A DNA stretch of 64,000 nucleotides, from the NCBI GenBank assembly GCA_964007475.1, contig OZ023275.1, positions 19,199,829 through 19,263,828 on the forward strand, in the 5' to 3' direction. Below the pieces are notes generated by a model, which saw only the letters and a list, made by a program, of their open reading frames with translations, made no database searches and had not been told where the DNA came from. Positions 43,927 to 56,154 of this stretch are shown piece by piece (position 1 is the stretch's first letter; every line of letters begins with the position of its first letter). Made by a program: the position numbers and the translations under genes. This stretch comes from Hybos culiciformis (lineage: Eukaryota > Arthropoda > Insecta > Diptera > Hybotidae).

Positions 43927-46900
43927 CTGAAATGTTAAATAAATTTTAGAAATTTTTAAATAAATTTATTAATATTGACACATAATATTATTGATATTAC
44001 CTAATGGGAAGGTGATATAATCACACATTCCCAATAATTGACCAAAACAAATAACTTTATCTTCTGGTTCGATACCAATTTCTTTCATTTTCTCAATAGC
44101 AAAACGTACAGTATCTTCGTTGTGAGACGCTACCATAATGGCAATTTTTCTAGCATCTTCTTTAATGTCTTTCAATCCCTAAGTAAATTTTAATTTAAAT
44201 CAATTATTTCATATTACATTATTATATAGTAAAATAAATTGGTCCAGCGAGTTTTGATATATAATCAATTAAATTACAACAAATTGCAATACCTTTATTC
44301 TTCTCAAACATTCAGTTAATGTTTTGTGATACATTTCTGTTGTTGCTTCATATGATGGATTAATTGGATCAGGATAATTTAATGCTGCCGCTCTAGCACG
44401 TTCTTGTTCAATGTAAGCACCTCTGACTAATTTGGCTCCAAAATAGAAATTTTGACGTTTAGCTTGAACTAAATCTGTACAAACCTAAGCAGATAGAATT
44501 AAAAAGATATTCATAAAAAACTAAAAATTTTAGAAAAAGCAAGAATTTCGTACACATATTTTACATAATCAAATTTTATAGATCGTTAAGCATGATGAAC
44601 TTACTTCTGAGTATGCTGCTCTTAAATAACATTGATAAGTATTGAATACAATAGCCTTTTCTGTGTTATATTTCCTCATCATCTCTAATGTAATACGAGA
44701 AATTGCAGGTTGAAAATATGTTTGTTCAGCATCAATCATAATGCGAACATCTAATTCGACTGCGGTCTGCAAGTGCAGAAATCATTTAAATTATTTCAAA
44801 ACAAATATAAAATTTTTATTTTATATAAATTTAATTATATTATTATATAACTATATTAATAAATAATATTATAACAACCTTAACAATAGTATTTAAACGT
44901 CGAACCATATTCCGAAACATTTCTTCTTCTTTGGGCGGAATTTGAGATGTTAGGCGTCGCATTTGACCTGTTTTCGGATCAGGTACTCGAAATGTTTCAC
45001 TCAACATGCAATCTTCATCCACGATACCAGACCATGGGAACAAATGTAAAATACTGTTGGAATATAAAATTTATATACAATAATTTATTAAATGATGATT
45101 AACTAATTAACTAAAGTAAGCAGCAGGTTCCAATTAAATAATTAAAATTAGAAGAATGTATGTGTGCTGATTTGTTGTTAAGTTAATGAACTGTTTTTGA
45201 TAGTTTAGAAAAGGGCTTAGTTAAAAATGAAATATTTTATACCAAGCCTAAAAGAAAATTTAATTCTTCAACTAATCTTTGAAAAATTATATTATTCGAA
45301 ATCCATATTTGTTATTTTTTTTTTGGCAAAAATATGGAAATCTGACAACAAGTATATGCATTAGATAATCTTCAAACTTGGTAATCTACAATGCTTCTTT
45401 TAGTAATTACCTACTAATAAGATATCTAGTTTATAGATTAGCTTATCTAAAAAAATTTATTTGGTGCAGGGAGCGTCATACTAAGCTTTATACCGACATT
45501 AAACTCATACATTAAAAAGTAAAGTAACTAAAAGTGAAAAAAATATTTGATTTTGAAATTCAAAGTCTTACACAAAATTATGAGGGAAGTGCTCGGGCCA
45601 AAAAAAAATTATATTTAGAAAAAAAACGTACAAAAACTATAAAATCAAAAATTTTATATGATTAAGTTTTGAATTTAGATTAAGTTGATATGTTTATTTC
45701 CAATGTTTTAAAATACCTTTCTTAATTTCAGAATAAAAATGAATTCTTAACTGGCATAGTATTTTTCTATTTTTCTTCGAATGTCGCTTAGTATCCCACC
45801 ATCTTAATCCTTTTTTCACCAAATAAGTTTAATCATTGGAAATTAATTACTTTCAGCACCATATATTTTATTTATTTTTTTTATAATGAAATAGCATTTT
45901 TTATTACTATGCTTGGAAATGATAATATGATCGGTTCTTCACTACAAGCTTGTAAAATATAATTTCAAAGCTTTCTATTTCAGGCCAATACTATTTAATC
46001 AGAGCATTCCCTTATACAAAACTTAACAAAAAAAGGAAAATTGCTTACGCACATTCCGTCTTCTTTGTCTGATATCATTCTCGAATTATCAGCGACTTTT
46101 TTATTACGACACCTAGAAATTTTTTAAGACTTTCTCTTAATTAATTTAAAACTGATATTTTATAAATTTAAATACATAAAAAAATTTAAATTTTTTTCTA
46201 AATTCTCAATCAGCACACATACAGACCCGAAAAATAATTTGTTATAAAATTCCTTAAATTAAAATATTTTTTTATTGGATTTAAGAAATCGTAATAAAAT
46301 AATATTATTACAAAATAAATATAATACTGTATTAACTTCGTTATTTGATCTCCTATTAAATTTTAAATATAAAATTGATCATCTACTTTTTTCTTTTTAA
46401 TAAAAGTATATTTGAATATTTAACTCAGCCCTTATTTCTTTTAGTTTGTTTTAATTTTAGGATTTCATATTTTTAAGAACTAACTATTAAATAAATAATA
46501 TTTTTTTTTAATTCTATCCTATTAATTCCTGATATTAATGCCTGATTTTCAATTTTTGTTTGCTTTAATTTTACCATCTCTTATTTTTTAAGAACTAATT
46601 TACATATATATTTTTTAGATCTTCCCTTATTTATTTCAAAGCCTGTAGGTATTTAATTTTTTTTTATTTTAATTTTGTTTTTTTTTTTTTAGATCTAATT
46701 AATAAATAATATTTTTATTTTTAATTCTACCCTTCTTTATCAGATGTAATGTTTTTAAGAAACTCCTTCACATTTTTATTATCACCCAAGCTGGCATAGT
46801 ATTTTTCTAAATCTTTAATGGTTTTGCGATGTGTTAAAACGTTTCCTTGCCCACCAACTAGATCTTCCATATATTTACGAGTCCTGGTAATTACTTCAGA

Positions 46901-49900
46901 TACTTGTAGCTAAAATTTATAACACGGAAATTTTTTCAATTATTTTTATTAATAAATAATATAATTTTTTGCAAATTATTATAAACTTACAAGCAATTGT
47001 GGACGTCCAAGAGCGGTAAGCTTAATTGCTGTGATGCCAGTACCAAAAGTGGCACCTAAAAAAAGTTTATATGCAAATAATAGGAAAGATATAGTTAATC
47101 CTAGTACAAGAATGAACTTTAATTATCTTGTTACAAGATAATTAAAGTTCATTAAATTTGTTGTATTTAAATATACTGAGAGTAACATTTTACTCAAAAT
47201 ATTGTAAATAATACCAATTTTTTTTTGTTCAAAGTAAAGGAAAAATTACTTGTATGAACTTTAATCCTCTTTCTTATACTATTTATGTATTTTATTTACG
47301 ACATGATTTAAAATAATTAATAATTATAGCAATTTAAACACAAAATTTGGTTCTTATTAAAACACAACTATGGTTCTAATCTAAGTTCGTAAAAAATAAG
47401 AAGAAATTTTTAACATTTTAAATTTTAAAAATCAATATGGCAACATTAATTTTCAACAAAAAAATTAGCAATAGAGAATTTAATGAATTATTTCGTTTAT
47501 TAACAGTATTATGATAATTATGGCTTTAAAAGTATACAGAAAAAAAAATTATTATGAATAATCATAAATTGACGCATTGTTATTTAATGTATAACTTAAA
47601 ATTAGGTAAAAATAAATAAAATTAAAAGTACTTAATTGGATATTATAAATAATTGTAGGTTCGAAGTTTTTTCAATTAACACAAAAGAGTTCGGGATGTA
47701 GCTTAAAAAACATAAATTTATTCTTTAATTAAAATAAGGATTTTATTTTCGTTTAGTCATTCTACGGAAACTTTAATCATAGTACAAAATATTAGAAAAT
47801 TAATAATTCAAAACACATCATTTCACCTAATGCCATTGCACGATTGTGGTGACAAGTGATGTACTTTAAATAAAATTTTCGTAGAGAAAAACTCTCTAAA
47901 CAAATTGGAATCAAATTTTGGAATATATACATATATAGTACTTATATATAAAGTGTAGTGTATGTGTAGTTATAAAGTTATGATCAAATGTTATTAATTA
48001 GAAATCATATACTATGTATATGAAAGAGAAAATAAAAATAATTGACTATAGGTTCCTTCAAAAATATTTATGTAAATAATTTAAAAAAATAAAAACGTAT
48101 GTTTCGAAAGATAAAAATATCTTTAAGGTACATTATACGCTTTATTTTCTAACAAAAATATTTTATTATTGAGTTTTATCTAAATTCTAAAAAAATTAAA
48201 ACTAATTTAATAGTCAAGGCCAATATTTTTTTTATTTTTGATTTTAATTAATACTTTCTTCAGAGATATTACATTTATTTTTGTTTTCACGTGAATTTCT
48301 AATTTTAAATCTGTTACCAGATGATTTGAAAAAAAAAATAAATAAATAAATAGAAATAAAAAAAAAATTTATTAGATAATAAAATTAAAAATCATTTGAA
48401 AATTTATATCACGTTTGATTTTTAGATTACTCATAAAAAAAAAAACTTATCATTAAATTTAGTTTTTTTTTCCAAAAGATTATATAAAAAATATGTCTAG
48501 AGGAATTATCTCGTGATTCGAAGAGAAAATATCACGAGATGACATAACTAATATCAACAAAAAAAAAGTTATAAAAATATATTATTATTATTAATTTACG
48601 AAATTTATTTACATTATAACTAAATATATGTACAAGAAAAATTAAAATTTCAGTAAATTTTAAGGTAAACAAAAAAAAATTTATTTTTTAAATAATTTTT
48701 TTTTATTAGCTTCTTTTTTCTTTTTTTTTACCTTGAACAGCTTCCAGACATTTAATAAAAGTTTCCATATTTCGTTCACAAGTTGCTTCATTCAAATAAA
48801 AATAAGTTCTAGCACTGTTCACTTTATAACGACGATCAGCAAATGTTTTATCGACTTGAAATTGTGGCAAAGCATGCTCTGCATCGTGCGGATGATCTGC
48901 TTCAGCTGATGGTGATGGTGCTGTCGGAGTTTCTTGTGATACTGATGATCTATAAATTGTAGAATAAAATTGAATTAATTATAATTATTATTAATTTTTT
49001 TTATTTCAATAAAATTCTTACTCGACTTCTCTTTTCTCAGCTTCTTCTTGTGATAGATCTTCTTCAACAGAATAATCTAAAATTGGTTTAACACCAAATG
49101 ATCGCAGTCTGTGATTTAATAATAAGAAGAAAAAAATGTACATAATTATTTATAAAATATTAATTGAATTAAATTTATTGATGTTTTTTTAATATTATAA
49201 AACTTAAATAATTAGTAAAACATAATGTAACATGCATTTTACTTTATGTTTTATTTTATGTAAGTAGGTATATAAAACAATTATAGTGCATTATTAGTTA
49301 TTAAAATAACCCTCTACATTCATAAACATAATAATAAATTTTAATAGTTATTTGACAAAATTGGGGTAAATAATTTTATTTATAGCTTTTTTACTTTAAG
49401 TGATATTGAAAAAAAAAATTTGTATATACTCTGTCGAATTTTACATAAATGGTGTACACAATTCTCACTTTATTTATGCACGTAGTCTGGGCAAAAGTTA
49501 ATTAATTTTTACTACATATGTTATTAGACACTAGTAACCGTAATTGTAAGTGATTTATTATTAAAATTATATTCCTACATAAATTTATTATTATCTCTCT
49601 GGTTATTATGAAAAATTAGTTACTTTTCTTAAACATAAAATAATTGACGAGCCAAAAACTTACAAAATTTTACGAACAGTGTAACGCCCTATCTTTTTCA
49701 AAACTATTTACGCAGGAATAAAATTTCAAAATATTCCAGAGTATGGTAAAAGAATAAAGTAAAAGGACAGAAATTGAAAAATCTTTAACTAAGTTTTTAG
49801 TTTCTCGAAATTTTATTCCAATTATAACATTTTCATAAGTTTCTGATGTTCGAGATTTTTATTTTTATTTTAATATTATACTTATAAAGTATTTGACTCT

Positions 49901-51026
49901 TTCATATTGTTAATAATATTGTTAATCTACAAATAAATTATTATTGAAATAAATTATTTTAAACCAAGAAACAAAATGAATATAATATTCTTAAAATGAT
50001 AGAAAATAACATTATGTTAATTAATAATAATAATAATAATATAAATTAATTTTATAAATAAAATAAAAGTAAAAAAAAAAAATAAAAACCTTTCTAATGT
50101 AGGAACAATTTTGTGTCGGTCTTCTCCAGCAACAAAATGCCCATAAAATGTAGACTTCATAAACAAATCAAAGAGATTACCACCCAAAAGAGCTTTAGTA
50201 ATTTTCATTATCTTTATTAATTTTTTAATCAAAATTAAAAAAAAACAACAATATTTTTAAAATTTTGTTAGCCAAAATTATTTAAAATAGAATTTAAAGA
50301 AGTTAATTACATACAAGATACAAGGACCATAAAATAAAATATAAAAAATAAAAAAAACCAAATGTTAATTCAAATTGTAATTAGAATAAAAATAAAATCA
50401 GTACATAATTAAATATCAAACAAAGAAAATAAGTTAAATTAATAAACAATAAAAGAGATATAAAAATAGACAATAAAAAACAAAATTATAAATAAAAAAG
50501 AAGACAAAAAATGTAAGTTGCAAAAAGAAAAAAATAAAAAATAAAAGTAGAATCAAAATAAAATTAATTTCAAAATAAATTAATAAGTATATAATTAGTT
50601 TTTAACATTGAAATTTTAGTATATAAGTATATAAATAAAAAGCATTAATTTAAGCCAAAAATTATTAATTTTTTTTTTGATGTTCGTTGGTGGTAAAATC
50701 CCAAAAAAATAATAAAGAAATTCCCATTCCATAATTAATAATATTTATAATGTTTCCAATATTTATAGAATTTGCGCCAGGACCAAATTCAGGATAATTA
50801 TATGTACCAAATTAATACAGGTAGAAATAATATAAAAATATATGTAAATAAAAAGAAAAAGAAAATGGAATTAGTTTAATTTATTCATGTAAGAATTATA
50901 TTACCTTTCTAATGTGGGAACAATTTTAATTTGATCTTCGCCCGCTACGAAATGACCATAAAATGTAGCTTTCATTAATGTTGTAAATAATTTTGTACCC
51001 AATACGGTTTGTGCTACTTTCATGAG
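43721..51026 (-). CDS. slgA: Proline dehydrogenase, mitochondrial (all but 5' exons)
   Basis: Exons in transcript order: 51026-50905 or 50211-50090 (alternative), 49108-49022, 48949-48732, 47055-46991, 46909-46731, 45053-44879, 44766-44605, 44484-44293, 44178-44001, 43926-43721. With either alternative exon all GT/AG junctions keep the frame to give 527 residues to TAA. The product is the FAD-dependent mitochondrial enzyme that oxidises proline to pyrroline-5-carboxylate. Recognisable blocks are [126 protein letters not shown] and [21 protein letters not shown]. The last includes the Arg pair that binds proline. The N-terminal exons with the transit peptide were not found and probably lie beyond 64000. 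Confidence 0.95.
44001..44178 (-). CDS. slgA: Proline dehydrogenase exon
   Basis: Encodes [20 protein letters not shown] through [14 protein letters not shown], ending in a G that is completed by the next exon. Donor GTAATATC. Confidence 0.95.
44293..44484 (-). CDS. slgA: Proline dehydrogenase exon
   Basis: 64 codons in phase 0, from [18 protein letters not shown] to ECLRRIK, with the conserved LVRGAY. Donor GTATTG is acceptable but not optimal. Confidence 0.95.
44605..44766 (-). CDS. slgA: Proline dehydrogenase exon
   Basis: 54 codons in phase 0, from [18 protein letters not shown] to CYLRAAYSE; acceptor ACTTGCAG and donor GTAAGT. Confidence 0.95.
44879..45053 (-). CDS. slgA: Proline dehydrogenase exon
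   Basis: Starts with one base completing Gly, then [14 protein letters not shown], and ends VRRLNTIVK. Donor GTTGTT is a weak GT site, but the protein joins correctly. Confidence 0.93.
45054..46730 (-). other. Proline dehydrogenase intron, 1.7 kb
   Basis: AT-rich, no repeat boundaries or coding seen. Confidence 0.7.
46731..46909 (-). CDS. slgA: Proline dehydrogenase exon
   Basis: Encodes [20 protein letters not shown] through [11 protein letters not shown] and two bases of Gly. Donor GTAGAA lies inside what would otherwise be a TAG stop. Confidence 0.93.
46991..47055 (-). CDS. slgA: Proline dehydrogenase short exon
   Basis: 65 nt: [19 protein letters not shown] then LL, donor GTAAGT. It begins with two bases that complete a Gly codon. 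Confidence 0.93.
47056..48731 (-). other. Proline dehydrogenase intron, 1.7 kb, with a perfect palindrome
   Basis: AT-rich. It contains a 21-bp perfect inverted repeat at 47111-47153 and a small ATCTCGTGAT/ATCACGAGAT inverted pair at about 48509-48541. Confidence 0.7.
47111..47153. repeat. Perfect 21-bp inverted repeat
   Basis: Arms AATGAACTTTAATTATCTTGT and its exact complement, separated by one base. The word TATGAACTTTAATCC recurs at about 47254-47268. Confidence 0.85.
48732..48949 (-). CDS. slgA: Proline dehydrogenase exon
   Basis: Ser/Pro/Ala-rich insect-specific linker ([18 protein letters not shown]), then [20 protein letters not shown] and [20 protein letters not shown]. Donor GTAAAA. 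Confidence 0.93.
49022..49108 (-). CDS. slgA: Proline dehydrogenase exon
   Basis: 87 nt encoding [20 protein letters not shown] and EEAEKREV; acceptor ATCACAG and donor GTAAGA. The preceding AG from either alternative exon makes Arg. Confidence 0.93.
49109..50089 (-). other. Proline dehydrogenase intron downstream of exon B
   Basis: AT-rich, about 980 nt. Nothing else identified. Confidence 0.7.
50090..50211 (-). CDS. slgA: Proline dehydrogenase alternative exon B (proximal)
   Basis: 122 nt: [19 protein letters not shown] then [20 protein letters not shown]. Acceptor ...AATAAAG and donor GTTTTT (weak). Same length, phase and 27 of 41 aligned residues identical (by eye) to exon A. Including both exons would shift the frame, so they are probably mutually exclusive. 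Confidence 0.85.
50212..50904 (-). other. Intron between the two alternative exons
   Basis: 693 nt, A-rich on the plus strand. I did not find an obvious docking-site repeat pair by eye. Confidence 0.6.
50905..51026 (-). CDS. slgA: Proline dehydrogenase alternative exon A (distal)
   Basis: 122 nt: [19 protein letters not shown] then [20 protein letters not shown]. Acceptor ATATGCAG and donor GTAATA, both stronger than those of exon B. It starts in phase 0, so an upstream exon must supply the N-terminus. Confidence 0.88.
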
Positions 51027-52197
51027 CTGCATATTATTATTTTTTTTTTTTAATTATTTTTTGTTAAAAAGAATTAAGATGATTATAAATTAATTTATTA
51101 CAAGATAATGTTAAATATGTTAAATAAAATATCAAAAAAAAAATTTGAAAAATAATTTTTTTTTTTTGCTAAAAGGGTTAAAATGTATACAAAAGATCTT
51201 GGTTATGTAAAAAAAAACAAAGTTTTCTTAAAGAACGCACATAACTCGCAAGAAAAATTTTATTTGAGAATTTTATTATTCTCTTGACGTCGTGAGGAGA
51301 AGTTTTTGTAAATAAAGATGGCATTAGACCACTGGAAAGTTCTTAGAACTAAATGGGATGAAATAATTTTTCATATCTTTATATTTAGTTCAACTTGGCA
51401 ATAAAAAAAAGGCGTAAGCATAATATGAGAATTTTTACAAATTTTATAGTCAAAAAATAAATAAGGAAACCTGATTGTAATTCAAAATTTAGTCATCGAT
51501 CGATTTTTATTTCAAATTTAATAAGAATTTTTGTTCAAAATTTAGTCATCGATCGATAGGACTAATTTTTTTTTTTTTATTTCAAATTTAATAAGAATTA
51601 TTGTTGCTTGAGAAAAAATCTTAATAATTTTTTTCTGTTTTACAAAAAGGATAAACATTTTTTATTAAATATTTAATTAGTTACATAACAAAAGCAAATA
51701 TGTATGTGTATGATAAAAGCTGATTAAAACCAATTTATATGAAAGAAAATTCCTTTATTTCAATCCACAAGGATAATTTCTTGCTCTAGTTGGTGTAAGT
51801 GTCCTTCAAAGTTGTTTTAAGCAAAAAATGTTTGCAACATACTTAATGTATGTATTATAAAAAAAAAAAGAACTATTTGCATAAATAATTTTCTGAACAA
51901 AAATATAGTTTAATTATTTATAATACATATAATTTATTCAGGCCATTAAACCATTTGAACATTTCGTTCAAATAAATAATAGAAAAAAAAAAGAAGAAAA
52001 CTAACATCATAAGTATGTACAATTTCTTCAAAAATTTACAATAATAAATACATGATGACAAACAGTATATAATATCAATAAGCTAGGTCCTTGACAGATA
52101 TACATAATGTATTCAGAATATTGTATCAACATTTTTATCAATTTTCGAACTAAAAAGATATTATAATTTAAGCTATTTATATATTTTATATTTTTAT
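51027..52197. other. AT-rich region 5' of exon A
   Basis: Two tandem copies of a segment with AATTTAGTCATCGATCGAT and ATTTCAAATTTAATAAGAAT lie at about 51486-51605. No exon found. Confidence 0.5.
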
Positions 52198-52655
52198 CAC
52201 CCAGAAAAAAAATGCTAGTTAAATTAACAATTTTTAACTGTTTTTAACTGTTAAACAAAAATTGTTGATGTTAAAGAGAAATTTTTTAAATTAAACTAAT
52301 AAATATTTGATCTAAATAAAGATGCTTCTTATTTTAACATTTCATTTTGTTATTTTAAAATGTTTCAAACAGTTATTTAGTAAAAGCTGAAAATTGTGAT
52401 TTTAACAACATTAATTGTTATTTTAAATATGTTTCATTCGAAAGAAATAAAATTTTACTATTCTCTCTTTTAAATTAAAAACTCTTCTGTTATTATAACA
52501 ATTACACATTCAATTGTTGATATGACAATAAAAGCTTTTGAAATAATGTTTTTGTTGTTATTTAAAAATGGTACATATAACAATAAAAATTGTCAAAGTA
52601 AATACGGCATTGTTAAAAAAAAAGTTTTGGTTGATTTAAAAAGCTACACTTTCAA

Positions 52656-52748
52656 AATAAATATTTATCTTGTTACATTAAAGAACTCCGCTCTTAACGA
52701 GACAAGTTAAGAGCGGAGTTCTTTAATTTAACAAGATAAATATTTATT
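52656..52748. repeat. 43-bp hairpin with 7-base loop
   Basis: Arms 52656-52698 and 52706-52748 pair at 42 of 43 positions, with loop GAGACAA. The stem includes TTAAAGAACTCCGCTCTTAAC. It is far longer and better paired than expected by chance. Confidence 0.9.
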
Positions 52749-52842
52749 ATGTTTATATTACCGAATTTATATTTTCTATTTAATACATTGTTGTATATTA
52801 CTGACATAGCTCAGTGGAAGACTCTACATCACATTGAACACA

Positions 52843-52888
52843 GCGGTTAAGCAACGTCTCGTAGTGATAGTACTTAGATGGGTGACCA
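52843..52888 (+). ncRNA. 5S rRNA-derived fragment (SINE-like or pseudogene)
   Basis: GCGGTTAAGCAACGTC matches the 5S box A region. TAGTACTTAGATGGG and TGACC match the intermediate element and box C of insect 5S rRNA. Upstream (52803-52822) ATAGCTCAGTGGAAGACTC resembles a tRNA A box. An A-rich tract follows at once, as after a retroposed RNA. The 5' half and terminal stem of 5S are absent, so this is not a functional rRNA gene. Confidence 0.65.
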
Positions 52889-53398
52889 ATAAAAAAAAAA
52901 CAATAAAAAAACAAAAAAAGACGAAAAAAGCGAAAAAAAACAAAAACAAACCAAGAAATTAAAAAAATAAACAAAAAAAAATAAAAAAAATAAAAAAAAA
53001 CAAAAAAAAACAAAAAAAAAACAAAAAAAAAAGAACCAAAAAAAAAACAAAAAAAAAGGCGAAAAAAAAAACAAAAAAAGGCGAAAAAAATACAAAAACA
53101 AACCAAAAAAATAAAAAAACAAAAAACTATTTTAAAATAATTATTTCGAATAGTTAATTTAACAGTTTGGCACCGTAACAATATATTTTTTTCTCAAACT
53201 GCTAAAATTGTTATAATAACAACTTAACATTTTAAATATAACAATTTTGTGTTAATTTTAACAATGTAATATGTCTTTTGAATTAACAATTTTTGCAATT
53301 TTAATTTAACTATAAACCCTTTTGCGCAAAATCTATAAAGATTTTTTGTTAATTTTACCTATAAAATCTTTTAATTTAACAATTTTTTTTTCTGGGTG

Positions 53399-56154
53399 TA
53401 ATTATTTATTTTTATAGTGCTTGTAGTATTTGATTTATATAAATTCTTAACAGATTTATGATTTTCGAGATAAACACTAGGCTATATAAGTATATTTATA
53501 TATAAAAGATTTTCGCTTTTATGGTTTGAAAAAAAAAAATTATCTGAATTTTTTGTTTAATAATATTATTTATTTAAATTAAATATTCTAAAGGCGCACT
53601 TCTTTCGACATACACCTATACATTTATACGTGCAGAGTTATTGAAAACATTGTCATTTTATTTAAGCTATAACTTCTTATTATATTCCCTTAAAGCATTC
53701 AGTGAAGGTTTTCTTTTTAAATACATTTATAGGTATTATTTATATAAATTGCATTTAAAAAAACCACAAATGTACAAAAAACACTTAAATGTATATAAAA
53801 CATGATATAATTTTGTACCGGTTTTTTAAGCTTTGCTACTGATATTGACCTTCAAAAATTTATTCACATTTTTTTTTTAATTTTATATGCTAAATAAATA
53901 TTCCGGCAAAATTGTTGAAAAAGTGTCATAGCATCTGATCCCAACTTTGTATAATTATGTCATTTACCAAATGTGAACTTATATAGTGTAACATAACATA
54001 AAAATTAAAATATTGAGAAGTGAAGTAAAACTTTTGAGAAACTCCTTGATACATATTAAAATACTCGTCGATACATATTAAATGAAATTTAAATACTTAT
54101 GCTCGTACTTATGTAGCTACATTATGAATTAGTTTTAAAAACTATATCTCGTAAATAAAACGAACGAACAGTCCCTATAATAATAATAACCGATTATTTT
54201 AAAATCGATTTATTTGAAATCTTTTGTAAAAACCTATATTTAACGTGAGGCGTACACGTTTTTTTGTGCATCCAAACCACAGAATTTATCTTGTGAACAT
54301 AAATGCCAATTTAAAAATTATGTACAGTGATATTTATGTTCGTCTTGTGGATTATTGAAGCCAGGTCCTAATTTAATAAAAAAATTAAAATTCAAAATAA
54401 AAATCAAATAAATTTTCTAAAATAGATAATTGTTTTTGAAACTATGATGACATATTTTCTGAAGTATAATTGAAATATGGAAACTATGACATATTGTTTG
54501 AAGTATAGGTACTTTAAATTTTTATAAAAAGCATTTTTTCTTTTCTTTTTGTTAAGAATATCTTACCTATGTACATGTACCTCAATATAGTCTTAAGAAG
54601 ATATTTTATAAATTTTTTGTCATGACAAAAATTAAAAAAAAAAACCAATTTTTTATAAATTCTATATAAAATGTTTAAATCTGTCGTAATGTTGCCATTC
54701 AACTTCAATTGATTTTAATTAAAAATCCATTCTCGGACTTATTTGTGAACGGAATTCAGTTAAATTAAAACGAAATTTTACTAAATTCAACTTAAGCATT
54801 AAACGTATATGTTATGTACCTATGAATATTAAAGAAGAAACCTGCAAAAGTCAAAAGTTTCAGTGAGAAAAAGTTTGACGAGGATTGAATTGATAGATAT
54901 AATACAAATACCATACATGACATAGGGATATACATTATTATTATTATGAAAAATAAAGTATGAAGATGTTTTACAAAGAAATCTATAAATTAAAATTTTT
55001 TCTTTAACTGAATTATTATTTTTTTTTTTTCAAATTTATTTTGTTTTTCATTCAATTTTATATGGCAACTATTTAATTTTTGTTATGGTTTTCAAATGAC
55101 GTTAAATATTATTTGCTATAGCTAATTTAATAAAAAAAAAATTATTATATTAGTTGCCAGTTTGTTTAACATTATTGTGTTTTTTTTTAAATCAATAAGA
55201 TTTATTCCTCAATTTCAGTTTTATAAAAAAAAATAAAAATAAATAGTAGCTCGCATAAGAAATTCAATGTAAACTGTTTAGAATTTAGGGATGTAACTAC
55301 TATATTTATTATGTCACTTTTGTAAACTTAGTTTTAAATTTTGATACTCTGGCGGCTATTCTTTATACTTATTTTAATGTGAGAGTAACTTATATCAGAA
55401 AAAGTACGCGTAAAAAGGAAGAACATACCATAGGACATAGGTATATATTGTTAATTAATTTGGTTAAAAACTAAGTATGAGAATGATAATTCTGCATTAA
55501 AACTTACATAAAATAATCAAAAAAAATTAGTTAGTTATTATTAGAGTTGAGTTTAAATTAATCGAAAACTTAGTCTTATTTATGTAATCTCATTTAATTA
55601 AGGAAAACTCAAAAAAAGGTGTGTTCAGTAACTAGAGATATATTTGTATATTAAATTTATATTTACCCACTTTTTTTTTTCAATGTCACAGTTTAAGAAA
55701 TAAAGAATAAAACATTAATGAAATAAATAAAACATAATAATATGTACTGCAATTTTACTTCTAAATATAGATGAGGTAACTTTCGTGGGAGTAGCTACAT
55801 AGTTCATATGTATTTGTATACTATTTATATATTTAAAAAAAAAAAAAATATTAATATTGGATGTAAGTCTACTTTTTTTTAATGAACATAAATTATCCTG
55901 CATGATTCCATGATAAGAATGTATGTATACAAATACTATACAATACAAATACAGTATATATTTATATATGTATATTAAAAAATAAAAATATTTGAAGTAG
56001 GTAAGATGTTTATTATCAACATCATTGTCGGAACCTTAAACCTAGTTTAAAGAGAAGCTTTAAAAATATAGAAATCTATCCAAGGAGAAATTCATTATTT
56101 CTATCCATTTCTTTGGGGGCGAACAATCGTCTCTTCATAAAGTATTGTATCAGT
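53399..56154. other. AT-rich region, no gene
   Basis: No exon, RNA gene or bounded repeat that I can support. Confidence 0.5.

Larger units (their letters stand above)
52198..53398. mobile_element. TIR element CACCCAGAAAA...TTTTCTGGGTG with composite interior
   Basis: 1,201 bp with inverted ends CACCCAGAAAAAAAA and complement, followed inward on both sides by AACAATTT-rich sequence. Target duplication is not clear (left flank TAT, right flank TAA). The interior holds a 43-bp hairpin (52656-52748), a tRNA-like then 5S-rRNA-like segment (52800-52890), and an A-rich tract with AAAAAAC units (52888-53127). No transposase. Confidence 0.65.

Noticed and set aside
52798..53181. Phe-rich open frame on the minus strand
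   Set aside because: It is the complement of an A-rich simple-sequence tract; the protein is almost only F with V, L and C.
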